DNA of 64,000 bases, taken from Blastomussa wellsi (Eukaryota > Cnidaria > Anthozoa > Scleractinia > Plerogyridae). Shown piece after piece: positions 1 through 11,165 of this stretch (its first letter is position 1; the number at the start of each line of letters is the position of its first letter). Below the pieces are notes generated by a model. The model did no database searches. It was not told where the DNA came from and was given only the letters and a program-made list of their open reading frames with translations. Position numbers and translations under genes: made by a program. The DNA is taken from assembly GCA_947652115.1 (NCBI GenBank), contig OX393566.1, positions 21,255,818 to 21,319,817 on the forward strand. The letters are read 5' to 3'.

Positions 1-335
1 CATGCAAATATGGTGCATGAGGCTACAGAACAGCACATTATGACAGGTCTGCAAGTAATATTTTCACCTGAAAGGGCATGTGTCTGAACAAAACTACAGT
101 GAGGTCAGATTCCATAAATACTAATAATGAAAATAATAATAATGATTAATAATAATAATAATTTAACTACTTTACATGAATATAGCACCCTTTAACATAA
201 ACATGATCAGTACAACTGCATGTCAATGCAAAACATCGGCAAATTTTAGTTGGCCATTATTTTTTCCAACATCAGACTGCTATTTGCAGCCCTGTTATGA
301 AAAATAATTACCAGGCCTGGGATGATTCCTAGCCA
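1..335. other. Non-coding, AAT-rich stretch
   Basis: I see no exon or gene here. An imperfect AAT/AATAAT microsatellite lies at about 120-170. The rest is unremarkable AT-rich sequence, probably intron or intergenic. Confidence 0.4.
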
Positions 336-625
336 CAAATACAGTAAGTAGTGCAGGACTCTGGATCCGACGGTCCAGGTTTGAACCCTGGCCGGCGCAC
401 TGCGTTGTGTTCTTAGGCAAGACACTTAACTCCATAGTGCCTCTCTCCACCCAGTTGTATAAATGGGTACCGGTGAATTTACTGCTGTGGGATAACCATG
501 TGATGGACTAGAATCCCATCCAGGGGGGAGTAGAAATACTCTCTGTCGCTTCATGCTAAGGAAACCAGGATAAGCTGAAGCCTGATGGGTCACTTAATTG
601 GCTCGTATACCTGCAGACTTTACCA
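336..625 (+). repeat. tRNA-derived SINE, copy 1
   Basis: The sequence carries a B-box-like GGTTTGAACCC, followed by the block 'gcaagacactt...ataaatgggtaccggtgaattt' and a tail 'gataagctgaagcctgatggg'. The same order of blocks recurs at 59469-59580, 60638-61310 and 63640-63955, and a fragment at 2340-2440. The tRNA-like head, the A/B-box remnants and the dispersed copies identify a SINE family. The A-box end is degraded in this copy. Confidence 0.75.
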
Positions 626-1138
626 AGTACTGTGCAATAGTAAAGCAATAAAATAATTTCAAAGCAGTTTTGCTTGAAGCATTATTTTCACCACATTTCT
701 CCATATTTCACCCCATTTTATGCAACGTCTACTGCGCGGATCTGCTCAAACTTTTGAGGTATAGTAATTTGGTGCAAACACTGGCAAAACGTCATTCATT
801 TCCTACTGAAAGTTGGTGTATAACCATTACCTGGGGAGATAATGGTTCAGAGAGCGAATTATTGTTGAGGTTACGAAATTCTTTGAAATATTGCCCTTTG
901 TTCAAACAAATTATTGTTCTAAATGCCACAAATTTTCACTTGAAAATCCTTGCAAACTTTCAACGAAAGCTTGAGAGAACAAAGAACAAAATTTGTACAT
1001 TTCACTTGTATTACTTTCACACAATATTTCATTTTGGGGTGACAATTTTAATTTATAAAATTCTGTATACATATTTATTTATTATTAACACTTAGTCTAC
1101 ATGTAGTGAATGCTAATAAGATAAATTTAGTCACTTAC
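626..1138. other. No gene recognised
   Basis: AT-rich sequence. A 141-codon open frame begins at a TTG and shows no family resemblance, so I do not call it. It probably lies downstream of, or in an intron of, the minus-strand exons described at 1139, 2503 and 3104. Confidence 0.3.
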
Positions 1139-1166
1139 AGGTAACAGACTCTTTGCTTTACAAGGG
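1139..1166 (-). CDS. Candidate 28-nt minus-strand exon
   Basis: On the minus strand a 28-base segment is bounded by a TTTTCACAG acceptor and a GTAAGT donor. When joined to the exon at 2503-2630, which leaves two bases of a codon, it continues the frame as SPCKAKSLLP and ends on a codon boundary. The product is unknown. Micro-exons are easily mimicked by chance, so the call rests on the matching phase and the good splice sites. Confidence 0.4.
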
Positions 1167-1384
1167 CTGTGAAAATCTAAAAGAAATATGAAAACATGAC
1201 ATTTTAAAACCAAGAGAAATTTGTGTGGCATAAGTGCACCTTTCACCTTCTGCATGACACAAACGTTAATGAAACTGCATCTTTTCTAAAATGATCAACT
1301 TAAAACTACCATCTATACACAAATCACTGTTAGTACAATAATTATGTTTAACAAATCAACCACATTTTTCCACCCTTTTACAGC

Positions 1385-1505
1385 CTTTTATATAATAACC
1401 AAATCAATGCGCGCGCTCTGATTGGTCAATCAGCTATGGTTTATTGTGCCAGTAAACTCATGGAAAAATCGCGCGTCTTCTGAATTATTATATAAAAGCA
1501 ATAGA
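1385..1505. repeat. Dispersed repeat, copy 1 (second copy at 10365-10480)
   Basis: The segment beginning 'gcgcgcgctctgattggtca' and ending 'cttctgaattattatata' is repeated almost unchanged at 10365-10480. It is a short dispersed, probably non-autonomous element. I see no coding capacity. Confidence 0.7.
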
Positions 1506-2334
1506 CCATAGAAATAGGCAGGTACAAAAATCAGACCGGATCAGACCCAGTCAACTCGGATTGTTGATTTGAATAGGAATAGCAGCTGTTGTTGTATGCT
1601 TCGCCCTGGACATTTTGTGTTCAAAACTCATTTGTAATAGTGGAACTATGAGCTGTCAGATGAGTGGTTTTACTGCAAAGTTTTGGGCATTGTTTGTTGT
1701 TAATTTCTGTGGTCTATAAGAGCATAACCAGTGGAAGAAAGTGAGAGAATGGGCATCAAATTGTGAACATGTAACATTTTATAAGATTGCATTTTTCAAC
1801 TTCAAGCTCACAAATGAGTGGGAAGTTTCCTCATAACTCTTCCAGCACCGGCAACATCATTTTTATGGCCTTTAATTACTCTCAATCATGGGCCATAGCT
1901 CATGACCAATGAGCGTATGCAAATTTTCTCAGTTATTGTTATATATAATTATTTCGTTTTGACTTTTTAGAGCTGCCATAACCAACCTGGGTGAAATAAT
2001 TATGGTAGGTATGCGAGCTGAAATTCCTCACTCCTTGATATCTGGAGCTGAAAGGTAAGGAGCCTTGTTACATTAACCAGATGTACAGTATATATATGTC
2101 AAATGTTAATGAATCGGGGCTCAGTAATTTTAAATAGTGCTAGGGAACAGATAAAAGGCTGGTTCCGCAAGGTAAAGGTTTAAGTAAAGGCCTTATACAG
2201 GATTATATATGTTCCTTTACACTTTTCAGTCTTTGGGAACAACCACTACCACCCCTCCCCCCCCCCACCCGAATAAGAACCTCTAGAACTAACAGTCTAT
2301 TTTTTACTGCCACTGTTTAAGCTCAAGAACTAGT
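1506..2334. other. No gene recognised
   Basis: Probably intronic. A short segment at about 1971-2054 is open on both strands and flanked by splice-like sites on both, so its strand cannot be decided and it is not called. A poly-C run lies at about 2258-2270. Confidence 0.3.
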
Positions 2335-2445
2335 TTAGTCATGCCATCCAGGGGGTCAGTGAGAAATACTTTAAGCTCTTCATGTGAAGGAAACTGGGAA
2401 AAGCTCCCACCTGATAGGCCACTGGATTCGAACGCAGATTTCACC
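2335..2445 (+). repeat. SINE tail fragment
   Basis: The segment 'catccagggggtcagtgaga' through 'ctgataggccactgg' matches the 3' half of the SINE family seen at 336-625, with a diverged sequence. Confidence 0.6.
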
Positions 2446-2502
2446 TTTTAACCATGTAAAGGACCTACATGCAGTCACATACTTCAATGGAATGTTCCTT
2501 AC

Positions 2503-2630
2503 CTGAATTGCTCCAAAGCCAGAGCTTCTGTTGACTGGTGCTGATGCGGCAATATGCCATTTGTTTGAGCAGCCCAGGGATTAGATGTCGTGTTCTGGTT
2601 TTCATCTGGTATCCATGAGATAGATGGAAG
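2503..2630 (-). CDS. Exon of an unidentified minus-strand gene
   Basis: The 128-base exon has a TTTTACACAG acceptor and a GTAAGG donor and reads as an open frame of 42 residues rich in Gln, Asn, Pro and Ser (it begins LPSISWIPDENQNTTSN). The exon at 3104-3170 ends in phase 0 and this one starts in phase 0, so the two join cleanly. The composition resembles a disordered linker of a regulatory protein. I do not recognise the gene. Confidence 0.55.
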
Positions 2631-3103
2631 CTGTGTAAAATAAGTAGTGTAAAAGAAATTGAAACCTGGCAAATTAAATGTATACATAATTATAAAAGTA
2701 GTTTTAGAAAGCTGGGGCTATAGATTTAACACACATAACAAGTAGGCCTACCTATCTCAGAGGTTTAATAACTACTTTTAAAAGAATGAGTTTTAATCAG
2801 GGTTGTCAGTAGGTTTTTGAGTAGCAAGTTCCATCCAAAAAGCAGGTGGCTATTTCCATTTTATTTCTCCAATATCACACTCAGAACAGACCCACTAACA
2901 TTTGGAGCAGCCAGTGCAGTACTCGGAATAGCAGGTGAAATGCGCCAGTTGCCGGCTTGTTTTGACAACCCTGTTTAATACATGTAATCCAGAGCAGTTT
3001 CTATTCTTTTCAAAAGTAACAGTGCAATAATGAAATGGAAAAAAATCTGAGCATTGTTAATTTTAAGTAAACAATTGTATACTTTAATTATAAATTCAAA
3101 TAC
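2631..3103. other. Putative intron of the minus-strand gene
   Basis: The stretch lies between the two phased minus-strand exons. Nothing else is recognisable in it. Confidence 0.4.
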
Positions 3104-3170
3104 CTGTTGTTTACTGGCCGGAGTGTTGAGTAAGTCTAACAGTCGCGATAAGTCTTTTTCCTCATTGTCC
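3104..3170 (-). CDS. Exon with an LxxLL motif, unidentified minus-strand gene
   Basis: The 67-base exon has a TTTCTCATAG acceptor and a GTATTT donor. It reads DNEEKDLSRLLDLLNTPASK and ends in phase 0, matching the next exon. LSRLL fits the LxxLL pattern used by transcription coactivators to bind nuclear receptors, but one such motif is weak evidence. A LINE relic abuts the acceptor side, so the intron was invaded right up to the exon. Confidence 0.5.
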
Positions 3171-3172
3171 CT

Positions 3173-3300
3173 ATGAGAAACAAACCAATAATTTCAAGAC
3201 TATTAAACCCATGGAACTCCCTCCCCAATACCACCAGGTCACTGCCAACAGTTGCAGCTTTCAAATCAACTATTCGTAATTTAGAATTTGACACTGACTG
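3173..3300 (+). pseudogene. LINE reverse-transcriptase C-terminal relic
   Basis: The plus-strand reading PWNSLPNTTRSLPTVAAFK matches the typical C-terminal tail of CR1/L2-like reverse-transcriptase ORFs (WNSLP...R...S...FK). The same tail is found at about 8935-9005. No catalytic domain remains. Confidence 0.6.
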
Positions 3301-3479
3301 CTGTCCCTTCTGTAGATCGTTGTATATAGTTTCATTACATATTGTGATTTTTTTATATACTTTTTTTATTATCCAAACCGATCTGTCCACCTTCATCAGA
3401 GTAAATAAAGCAAAAGTTTGTTGCTGTTTGTGCACAGTTTGTTGTTGCTCGCACTACCAGCTCATGTGTAGTTGTTGAC

Positions 3480-3720
3480 GTTCCTTATTTTTGAATTAAG
3501 GGAACATACGTGCAAGGGAACACTTTTCTGTCCAAAGTGGAGTGCCATGACTCTAGGAAAAGCCTTCTGCTATAACTGTTGACTCCCGCTCGAGGATCTG
3601 GGCGTCCCTCGGATGGATATTGTGATCCGTTGTCTCCGCAAGGTTCTTAATTGCTGATTCGTTGTTGTGTGTTTCACACAAAAGAACCTCTCATTAATAA
3701 CAATAAGGAAACCGTACTGA
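3480..3720 (-). pseudogene. Retroelement relic resembling a GIY-YIG endonuclease C-terminus
   Basis: On the minus strand one frame reads ETTDHNIHPRDAQILE and a second frame continues SRRLFLESWHSTLD. The combination 'H-N/I ... A-x-I-L-E ... R-R-x-x-x-E-x-W-H' resembles the C-terminal part of Penelope/DIRS-like GIY-YIG-associated ORFs. A frameshift separates the halves, so it is a dead copy. The family assignment is inference. Confidence 0.4.
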
Positions 3721-6380
3721 CGTCATAAAATCCAACATCGCAGTGGACAGGAATTTTAAAAGCAATAATCTTTTACGTTTTTTATCATTATGAAGTGTTA
3801 TATCTCCATCATCCGGTAAAATTTGTAATTTAGACACCATTTTAGACTACTTAGAGGAGGCAGGGTTCCCTTTAAAGGTTTATATTCATAATTGCTAAAA
3901 GTATTATCATCTACAGAAAAAAAATGTAAAATGAGGTGTAATGCTACATTTTTGCATTAAATCAAACAAAAATAATACACATGAAAAGGGACTATCTTTT
4001 GTGTTTCCTTGTGTGCTACCTGTCAGATTAATGTAAGATGCTGAATCACCCTCACCTCCTACCACCAGCATGAATTTAAGCCATGCACGAACCACGACAG
4101 AATAGCCACCAAGGCGGTGGTGATTCGCAGGTCTTTTCTTTTTCTTTTTTGATTGGCAGGTCTTACTTAAATCCCTGGCCATCCTTAAGAGTGCATCATC
4201 ATACAGTGTATATCTAGCTATTATTCCACGAGTGAGCGTTGGATATCAGTTAACTATAACCATCTCATATCCAACAAGCGCGAGTGCAATAATCGTTTTA
4301 TTAAAAATGCCCAAACATATTGTACAAACGTTGCGAAAAGGCATTATTTTACACATACACCTACCATATCTGTAGGTCAGTGGTATATGAGCTCATATAC
4401 CGTTGCCTCTAAACCAATCAAATCTCGGGAAATGCAATATACCATAGCTAGTTTTTAATAATTATGGTTAATTGTCTTGCACTGTCAGCATAATTGCAAG
4501 CTTTCCACTGCACCAATGCAGCAGTTTACACCTAATTAATTATTTTGCTCTTTGAATAAAATGGCAATGTAAAATTAAAAATTAAAATTAAAATTTACAA
4601 AAATAAACATCATTTGCAAGGTTGTGTGATACTGACAACAACAAAAGCCCTTGGGCTTCCTGATGTGCTAAAAATATTAATCAGAATCCAGCTGGGATTA
4701 GAACAATTATAAGGAAGTCTTAAAGTATCCTAAGTAGTTCGAAAGATTCTACAAACTTATGTGAAACAGAAAAGAGTATGTTATCTCAAAACTCCGCTTC
4801 AACCGAAAAGCGTGCAAATAAGAGAAATTTAAAAGTTGACAAAGTTTCCGAAGACCGCTTGTTCGATGCAGTTTTTTAAGAACAAAATTTATAATATCCT
4901 TTGTTTTCTCCTCTTAAAAGACAAACAGTGCATTTAATTAAGGAATTGTTGTAAAACAACACCGAGGAAAATGTGTATTTTAAAATTTTCGTGACGAGAA
5001 ATAACAATAAATTTATCTATAAAATCTCGCGAACGAGTGTGCGAAACGTTAAATATTGAACAATGTCTAAATCCGCTACAAACAGTAACAGACCGGTTTA
5101 AGGACAGAAATAATTACAATTAGAATATATATCCAAAAGTCTTTTATACACAGCGCTTTCATATACATAGTAAATATTTTTTTAATTCAGAAATTGCAGA
5201 ATGCCAAAAGATATTTTCTCGCAAATCTTATCTCCGAATTAAAATTTTTCTTGATTCAGAATTCAGCCGCAGAGATTAAAAAATTATGTTCCGATGGGAA
5301 AAGACAATTTATATTGGATAGTCTGATCGATATCATTAGCAACCACTTTGTTACGTTTATAGAAAACTTTAGCTTAATCGATAACCAACTTATCAGTTAT
5401 CACTGCTGATACACAATATAAACGGTTTAGCTTCAAAATCAATATGCATAAATTGCGGGGTAGGTTTTATAGCTTTAGTTACAAACGAAAAGTGTATTAA
5501 TGCATAGCAAAACTTTAAAATAATCTCAAACTGAGGCTTATAATAAACACAGTGAATAAAATTCCACTAGTAAACCCACACGAAATAAACACTCCAGACT
5601 GCACATTCGTGAGTTGACTGAACAGAGGTCAACCCTAGGGTGAAATAAGTTGTGTACATAAGGACATTGTCTCATACACGATATTCAGTCCCTTGAAGAT
5701 TTCAACACAAGATCCTTTATTCCCTAAAAATAAAAATACTAACGTCAAACTAAACGATTTACGTCGACAAGGTCCAATTAATTTGCAAGAAACCCGCAGT
5801 TTGTGGGAAGGCTTATCTCGATCCAGCTCAATCGAAACGACTGAGAGAACGCGTAGTCCGCGAAATCGAAATAATTCTCACAATGGTGAATGCTGGCCAT
5901 ATACTTCAGATTTCCTACCTGTATACCGCAGATGTTTGTCCTTTATCTCGTTTGTCCTCTACAGGCATTCTGGATTTAGTGGAAATTTAAGTTTGTCCTT
6001 TCCATGGCCGCGGAACCGTAGACTTGTACCTGTTGGCGATAAAAATCATACGCAAAGTATGACTGGCGGAGCATGGTTTCTTGTCGACAGAATATTTCAA
6101 GTGCCCGGCAACATAAACATTTACGGAACTAGTCTTTTAGGAATTTACATTTATCAATTTCCAGTGCTGATTTAGCTTTACAATTTGTAAGATTGGGTAA
6201 CGAGTAAAATTTTAGAAATCGATCGCTGGTTTTCTAATATTTTCAACTCAGGTAAACAAACTCGAACGGAAGAAGACACGTCGACATGTCATGTACCCCG
6301 TATCTATCCTGGCGAGATCGTATTTCCTCTAAGAACGCTAAGAATTTGATGAAGTTTATAACGTTTTTAGACAAACTTAC
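3721..6380. other. Long non-coding stretch, probably intron
   Basis: Several open frames occur (5194-5409 and 5693-6175 on plus, 3907-4182 on minus), but none has an ATG-supported start, family resemblance or convincing splice context. I see no gene here. AT-rich simple sequence is common at 4560-4600. Confidence 0.3.
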
Positions 6381-6483
6381 CGTCTACGTGAGTTGGATAC
6401 AGCTGTGATAATTCGCTGTCGTAAAGTTCTGCTTCATGAACAAGGTGCACGATCTTCACAACCGAAAGGAAATACGTCAAAAC
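6381..6483 (-). CDS. Exon of an unidentified minus-strand gene
   Basis: The 103-base exon lies between the acceptor TTCCTGTGTAG and a perfect GTAAGT donor. It reads VLTYFLSVVKIVHLVHEAEL followed by YDSELSQLYPTHVD and ends in phase 1. An in-frame stop sits exactly at the acceptor, as expected at an intron boundary. The phase does not match the exon at 3104-3170, so either an exon between them is missing from my reading or they belong to different genes. Product unknown. Confidence 0.5.
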
Positions 6484-7351
6484 CTACACAGGAAATGACC
6501 TAGAATCTCGTTTGGTCTTTTACGTTCTCTTGTTTTGTGATTGCAAATGATTCAACCAAAATACACGTATTTAGTGACCTTTCTAAGTGGAGCTGTAGCA
6601 GTGTAAAAATCGTTGTTTATAATTATAATCCTAGCTACCCTCTATGCTTGACATTTTCGTGTAATTGTTGTGGTTTTCATAAACTTACGTGAAGGCCCGA
6701 TCATCGGGAGACCGGTTCAAACTCGTGTGCTGTTGAAAATGGAATTACAAAAGTTCTCTTCGCAGGCACCATTTAAATAAGTCTAGCTAAATGCATGGGA
6801 ATATCATTCTAGTAGCCAAAGAAGACTGCTAGAATCAAAAGGATTAAAACACCTCCAGCGCGAATATCAGTTTCTGAAGCGAGCGGAATAAACATGGTCA
6901 CCCGCAAAACTTTCCACAAATGATCTCCAAATTAGCCTGTTATGGTTAACACAAAAACGTATACAAACACCTACAACTTACCACAAATTTATCGACGACA
7001 TCTACCCACTGTCTTCGCGATCTGCCAGCCTCAAAATGAGCTAAACAAGAAGTTTTTCGACCAGCATTTTCGCAATTAGCGCCTCAAGTTTGCTCAAGAA
7101 ATTTGCAAAGCAACGTCAATTTCTCAATAGAAAATATTGTTGTTTCCGGACCAATCAAAATGCCGCGTGTGACAATGGCGCGTAATCTTAACCAATCAAA
7201 ATTATGCTTGCTGAGTTGATAATTAAACACAGTCGCACTTTGTTGGGATATATTAAAATTTCACCTGTACAAAATAGACCAAAAATATAATTTTTTTCCC
7301 AATGCATGAAAAAGTACATCTCTTCCATAGGCCCTCCAAAAAACGTAAAAC
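6484..7351. other. No gene recognised
   Basis: The stretch is upstream of the minus-strand exon and could hold its promoter or an intron. I found no supported exon or repeat. Confidence 0.3.
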
Positions 7352-7438
7352 TCAGTTGTTTGTCTTACCTGGCCGCTTATGGCATCTCTTCTTCCATCCT
7401 GGTTCTTTTAGACGATTACCTTCGTGGCAGAACTCAGC

Positions 7439-7762
7439 GTGGCCAAAGGGTACTATCAGAGTTTGTATGAGAGTTTGTATGGATTTATAATTTAGCTGAA
7501 AAAAATATATATATATCTTTTTTTCTCTTTGAAAAGCTGCAATAAAGTTCAAAACCTTACCTGGAGTCTTTCTAGAACCTTTGAGAAGAGACCGTTGAAA
7601 TGAAAATCGCGCATATGACTTTCAAAGGTTCTAGAAAGGCTCATGAAAATGGATTCCAGGTAAGGTTTTAAACGTTGTTACAGGGGGAAAAGATATATTT
7701 CAGCTAAATCATAAATCCATACAAACTCTCATACAAACTGTTATTGTACGCTTTGGTCACAT
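7439..7762. mobile_element. Foldback MITE inside the LINE
   Basis: Outer arms of about 60 bases are inverted copies ('gagtttgtatgagagtttg' and 'caaactctcatacaaactg'). Inner arms ('cttacctgga', 'tttctagaacctttga') also pair with 'tcaaaggttctagaaa' and 'tccaggtaag'. The whole unit can fold into one long hairpin and interrupts the LINE reading between RTQR and SDVLP. Confidence 0.8.
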
Positions 7763-7909
7763 GTGGTTAAGACTTCACTTCGGATGTGCTTCCTATCTCC
7801 AAAGGCATGCCTCAGGGATCAGCAATAGGTCCACTGTTTTTCAATATTTTTCTCAATAACCTTTTTTATGTGATCAAGAGAGCGAAATTGTCAAACTATG
7901 CTGATAATA

Positions 7910-8312
7910 CCGTAATTATTCGAATAAACGCCGCGGCGTTTATTGAATTTTGGGCACTTAAGATGCGGCGTTTATTCGAGGGAGGCGTTTATTGCAAACC
8001 TTGTAACAACAACTGTAAACGTCAATTTAACCAATACAATCAACCCCCAATGTCTTCAATTTATACGATTATATGTGAAAATTGAACTGTCCACTGTCTT
8101 TTATATATTGGCTAGATTAGTAAGTGTTAGACTTTCAGATTGCGGCGTTTATTTGAGGGCGGCGTTTATTCGAGGGCGGCGTTTAATGATATTCTTGCTT
8201 GTCCCGGCGGCGTTTATTCGAGGGCGGCGTTTATTGGAGGCTGGGAGGCGTTTATTCGAGGGAGGCGTTTATTCGACGGAGGTGTTTATTAGAAGATATT
8301 CGTTTATTCGAA
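7910..8312. mobile_element. TA-target MITE with internal TIR-like repeats, truncated copy
   Basis: The element starts CCGTAATTATTCG after a TA and matches, in reverse orientation, the full copy at 60715-61107 over nearly all its length. The motif GGCGTTTATTCGAGG, which resembles the terminus itself, recurs many times. The 3' terminus is missing here, together with part of the LINE it entered. Confidence 0.75.
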
Positions 8313-9187
8313 GAGCTCGCTTGTTTGGTGACAATAAGGTTGAACTCAATCCTACTAAATGTCAAGTCCTATCGAACAATCGCATCCTTAACACGAACTT
8401 CACCATTAATGATGTACAAATTCCATGTGTTGATCACCTTGAACTTTTGGGTGTCGTTATTGATAACTCTCTACACTTTGACGAACATATAACTAAGATC
8501 ACCGAGAAAGTAGGAAAGCAACTAAATGTTTTAATTATTCGATTTTATGTAGGTTTAAAAAGATGCTCTCTTCTTCGATAAAATTGTGCTTGTATAATTC
8601 ATTCATTATGTCCTAATTGTCGGAGGTCTGATAGTCAAAAGCTCGATAAACTAAATGAGAGAGCTCTAAGGTACATTTATAGTGACCGATCGCCTATAAA
8701 TGTTGGGGAATTAACTGAACGAATACTGGCCACACTCTCACTGATAGACGTATACAAGATATAGTTAATAATCTTAACTTTTAATGCTGTTAATAACCTT
8801 CTTCCTACATATTTAAGAGACTTGTTTAGCATTCGTGAGAACATTAAGAATCTAAAAGGTACTAACAAGCTTGTCATCCCTAATTTTAACACCACCCGTC
8901 ATGGCACCAAGTCCATGGCCGACTGACTGCTTCAAAAGCTTGGAATTCACTTCCGGATACACTGCGTTCTGTGAAGTCACTTGATAATTTTAAGTCTACG
9001 GCTTGATCCGTATTGTAAATTTACAAATGTAAACTAAACTTAGTTAATATATACTATTACATATTTTGTAATGTTTTAATTTTATTTTCTTATGGTTCAA
9101 TATTATTTTCTCGGTAAATTAGCATAATTTTGCTAGAGGCCTAATCGGCCTCATCAACCCGAGTTGAAATAAAGTTATCCATCCACC

Positions 9188-9391
9188 TCTTAGAAATTAA
9201 TCTCAGTGGGACCCATTTATAGGTTTTGTATACGTTGACTAGGAAAATAAATTTTAAACTTCAAAATTGTAAATGTTCTTGACTTTTATAAATTTGAAGC
9301 CGCAGTGACGGTGTGTAAAGAGTAATTTTTTCCATCTCTCTGGATTAACAAATATGACAGCTTCGATCATTTAAAATTTTATCCTGAGTCT
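9188..9391. other. No gene recognised
   Basis: Short non-coding spacer between the LINE end and the next MITE. Confidence 0.3.
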
Positions 9392-9580
9392 AAGGGTGCG
9401 TTCCTTTGGGATGATCCGGATCAGGATCAGTGATCCGAGATCACTCAGATCATGGTGCATCAAAGGAACCGGCGAATCTTTGCTCAGAGTGGATTCGCCG
9501 TCGCCTTTGATGCACCATGATCCGAGAGATCTCGGATCACTGATCGTGATCTAGATTATCCCAAAGAAAGGAACCCTTAC
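9392..9580. mobile_element. Foldback MITE with GATCC-rich arms
   Basis: The ends AAGGGTGCGTTCCTTTGGGA and its inverted match 'tcccaaagaaaggaaccctt' frame about 190 bases that are almost entirely palindromic, with repeated GATCCGAGATCAC words. A related half copy lies at 16680-16815. Confidence 0.8.
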
Positions 9581-10364
9581 GTACAGTCTCCCACTCACGG
9601 TGATGCAATACAATATGTTCATACCAAGTCCTGGCCTAGTTCTCAGAATAAAAATGTTCTAAACTTATGAACAGAACAGAAGATTTTATTTCCAGAAGCT
9701 CTCACAAGTGGCAATTGAGGGACGCCATGAGGCCAATAAGCTTCTGAACTCCTCAAGCCTGCTCCAGGCGTTCGGATAGTAGATGCGAAAGAAAAACAGC
9801 GGTTTTTCGCTCATATGGTCCACCCTTCATGTCTGTACTCATTTTCCATAGTGCCTCTAACGTGATCTTTGGTCGTCAAACTTTCCTTTTTCTTTCAGTC
9901 TGCATCGCCACGACGAGGGGTTTTAGGTATGCATGTGAAGCGCTAAGGTATTACCAGCTGCACAAGAGTGGCCTCGAGAGCGAGGCGAAAAACGAGCCTA
10001 ACCAACCCCTTTGCTCAGGTATCCTTTTGCTCTTTCTGCAATCTCCAGAGGCACCCAACGAGTCTGTTGCTCACTTTATCTGTAACCCTGCGCAAATGTT
10101 GCTGGCTGGCAAAGTAGTTCAGTATATGTTTTGTCATGAGAGTTGTCACTGTTTTGTCATGAGAGTTGCCACTGAAAAAATACTTCTTCAATTGCGCCGG
10201 CTGATTGAGACTCGGAAGGGCGACTGAAAAACTGCTCGACGAAGGCTTGAATCTCGTTGAGAAGAGTGGATTTCAACGGTTTTCAGTGCCATTTCCGCGC
10301 TCTTGTTGTTTGTTTGGCGCGGTTTTACCTGAAAAATGCCCTTTTTCATCAACTGTAACATCTC
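9581..10364. other. No gene recognised
   Basis: A 132-codon open frame at 9829-10227 (TTG start) shows no family resemblance. I treat it as chance. Confidence 0.25.
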
Positions 10365-10480
10365 TAGTTTTGATGCGCGCGCTCTGATTGGTCAATCAGC
10401 CATGGTTTATTGTGCCAGTAAACTCACGGGAAAATCGCGCGTCTTCTGAATTATTATATAACAGCAACAGACCACAAATT
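10365..10480. repeat. Dispersed repeat, copy 2
   Basis: Near-identical to 1385-1505. See that entry. Confidence 0.7.
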
Positions 10481-10721
10481 TCTATGGATTATAGGCTGAT
10501 AAACCACTTGGGATGTTGGAAAAACACTCGAAGAATTCGTAAATCACTCGTGATTTACACATTCTTCTCGTGTTCTGCCAACATCCCGCGTAGTATATCA
10601 CTGGAAAGCTCTCGGCCTGGAGATTATGAATATACATACTTTTATGCACTAACAGTTTTTTAATTTTGATACCAGGCCTTTAAAATACCACATACTGGTA
10701 AAGAGAGTATTTCTACCTTAT

Positions 10722-11165
10722 TGGTACTTATAAGTTTCGCGGGTTTTTAATTTCGCGTTTTTCGCGATTGTAAATAAATCGCGAAATTAAAGACCCGTGA
10801 GTAAAAGTACTCGCGAAATTTAAACACCCATATAGAAAATTCAAATCACAGAAAAAAAGATTAACACATACAGGATATGAATCAAATACACATGTTATAA
10901 CTGGTTTTACTGGTAAGTTCCATTTTGTATCTTCTGTTGTGAAATAACTATAATTTGCAAGGCTTTCACATGTGGAGTAGAATCTTGTTCCAGTTTATCT
11001 AGAAATTTTGAAAAGTTTAGACTTTTTGAAAAAATAAAGTGAAATTGGGAACGCTTGAATCGCGAAATAGAATGCCCGTTTTACATTTGTGTCTGTTGAA
11101 ACCGCGATAATAAAACCCTGCGAAAAACCCTATGTCTCGATAAAGTCGCGAAATTAAGTACAAAA
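10722..11165. mobile_element. TIR element with TCGCGAAATTAA ends
   Basis: The left end 'aagtttcgcgggttttta' and right end 'gtcgcgaaattaagtac' are inverted relatives. Internal copies of 'tcgcgaaatt' occur near 10785, 10812 and 11050. It is non-coding. The boundaries are approximate. Confidence 0.45.

Larger units (their letters stand above)
7352..9187 (+). pseudogene. CR1/L2-like LINE reverse transcriptase broken by two MITEs
   Basis: Reverse-transcriptase segments can be read in order: LAAYGISSSILVLLDDYL and RGRTQR (7370-7450), GMPQGSAIGPLFFN and the catalytic-box remnant LSNYADN (7786-7908), VELNPTKCQVL and LGVVIDNSLHFDEHI (8338-8490), and AWNSLPDTLRSVKSLDNFK (about 8930-9005). The 3' end is 'tgaaataaagttatccatcc'. 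A foldback MITE splits the palm at 7439-7762 and a second MITE at 7910 splits the catalytic YADD box, with loss of about 30 residues. Internal stops occur after 8580. The copy is dead. Confidence 0.85.

Noticed and set aside
670..1095. 141-codon plus-strand open frame
   Set aside because: It begins at TTG, has no family resemblance and lies in AT-rich sequence next to a SINE.
1971..2054. Possible exon, open on both strands with splice-like sites on both
   Set aside because: The strand cannot be decided. The minus reading does not phase with the neighbouring minus exons, and the plus reading has no partner exon.
5693..6175. 160-codon plus-strand open frame
   Set aside because: No recognisable domain, no splice or promoter support, and the composition resembles untranslated DNA.
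9829..10227. 132-codon plus-strand open frame
   Set aside because: Starts at TTG, and no similarity to any family I know.
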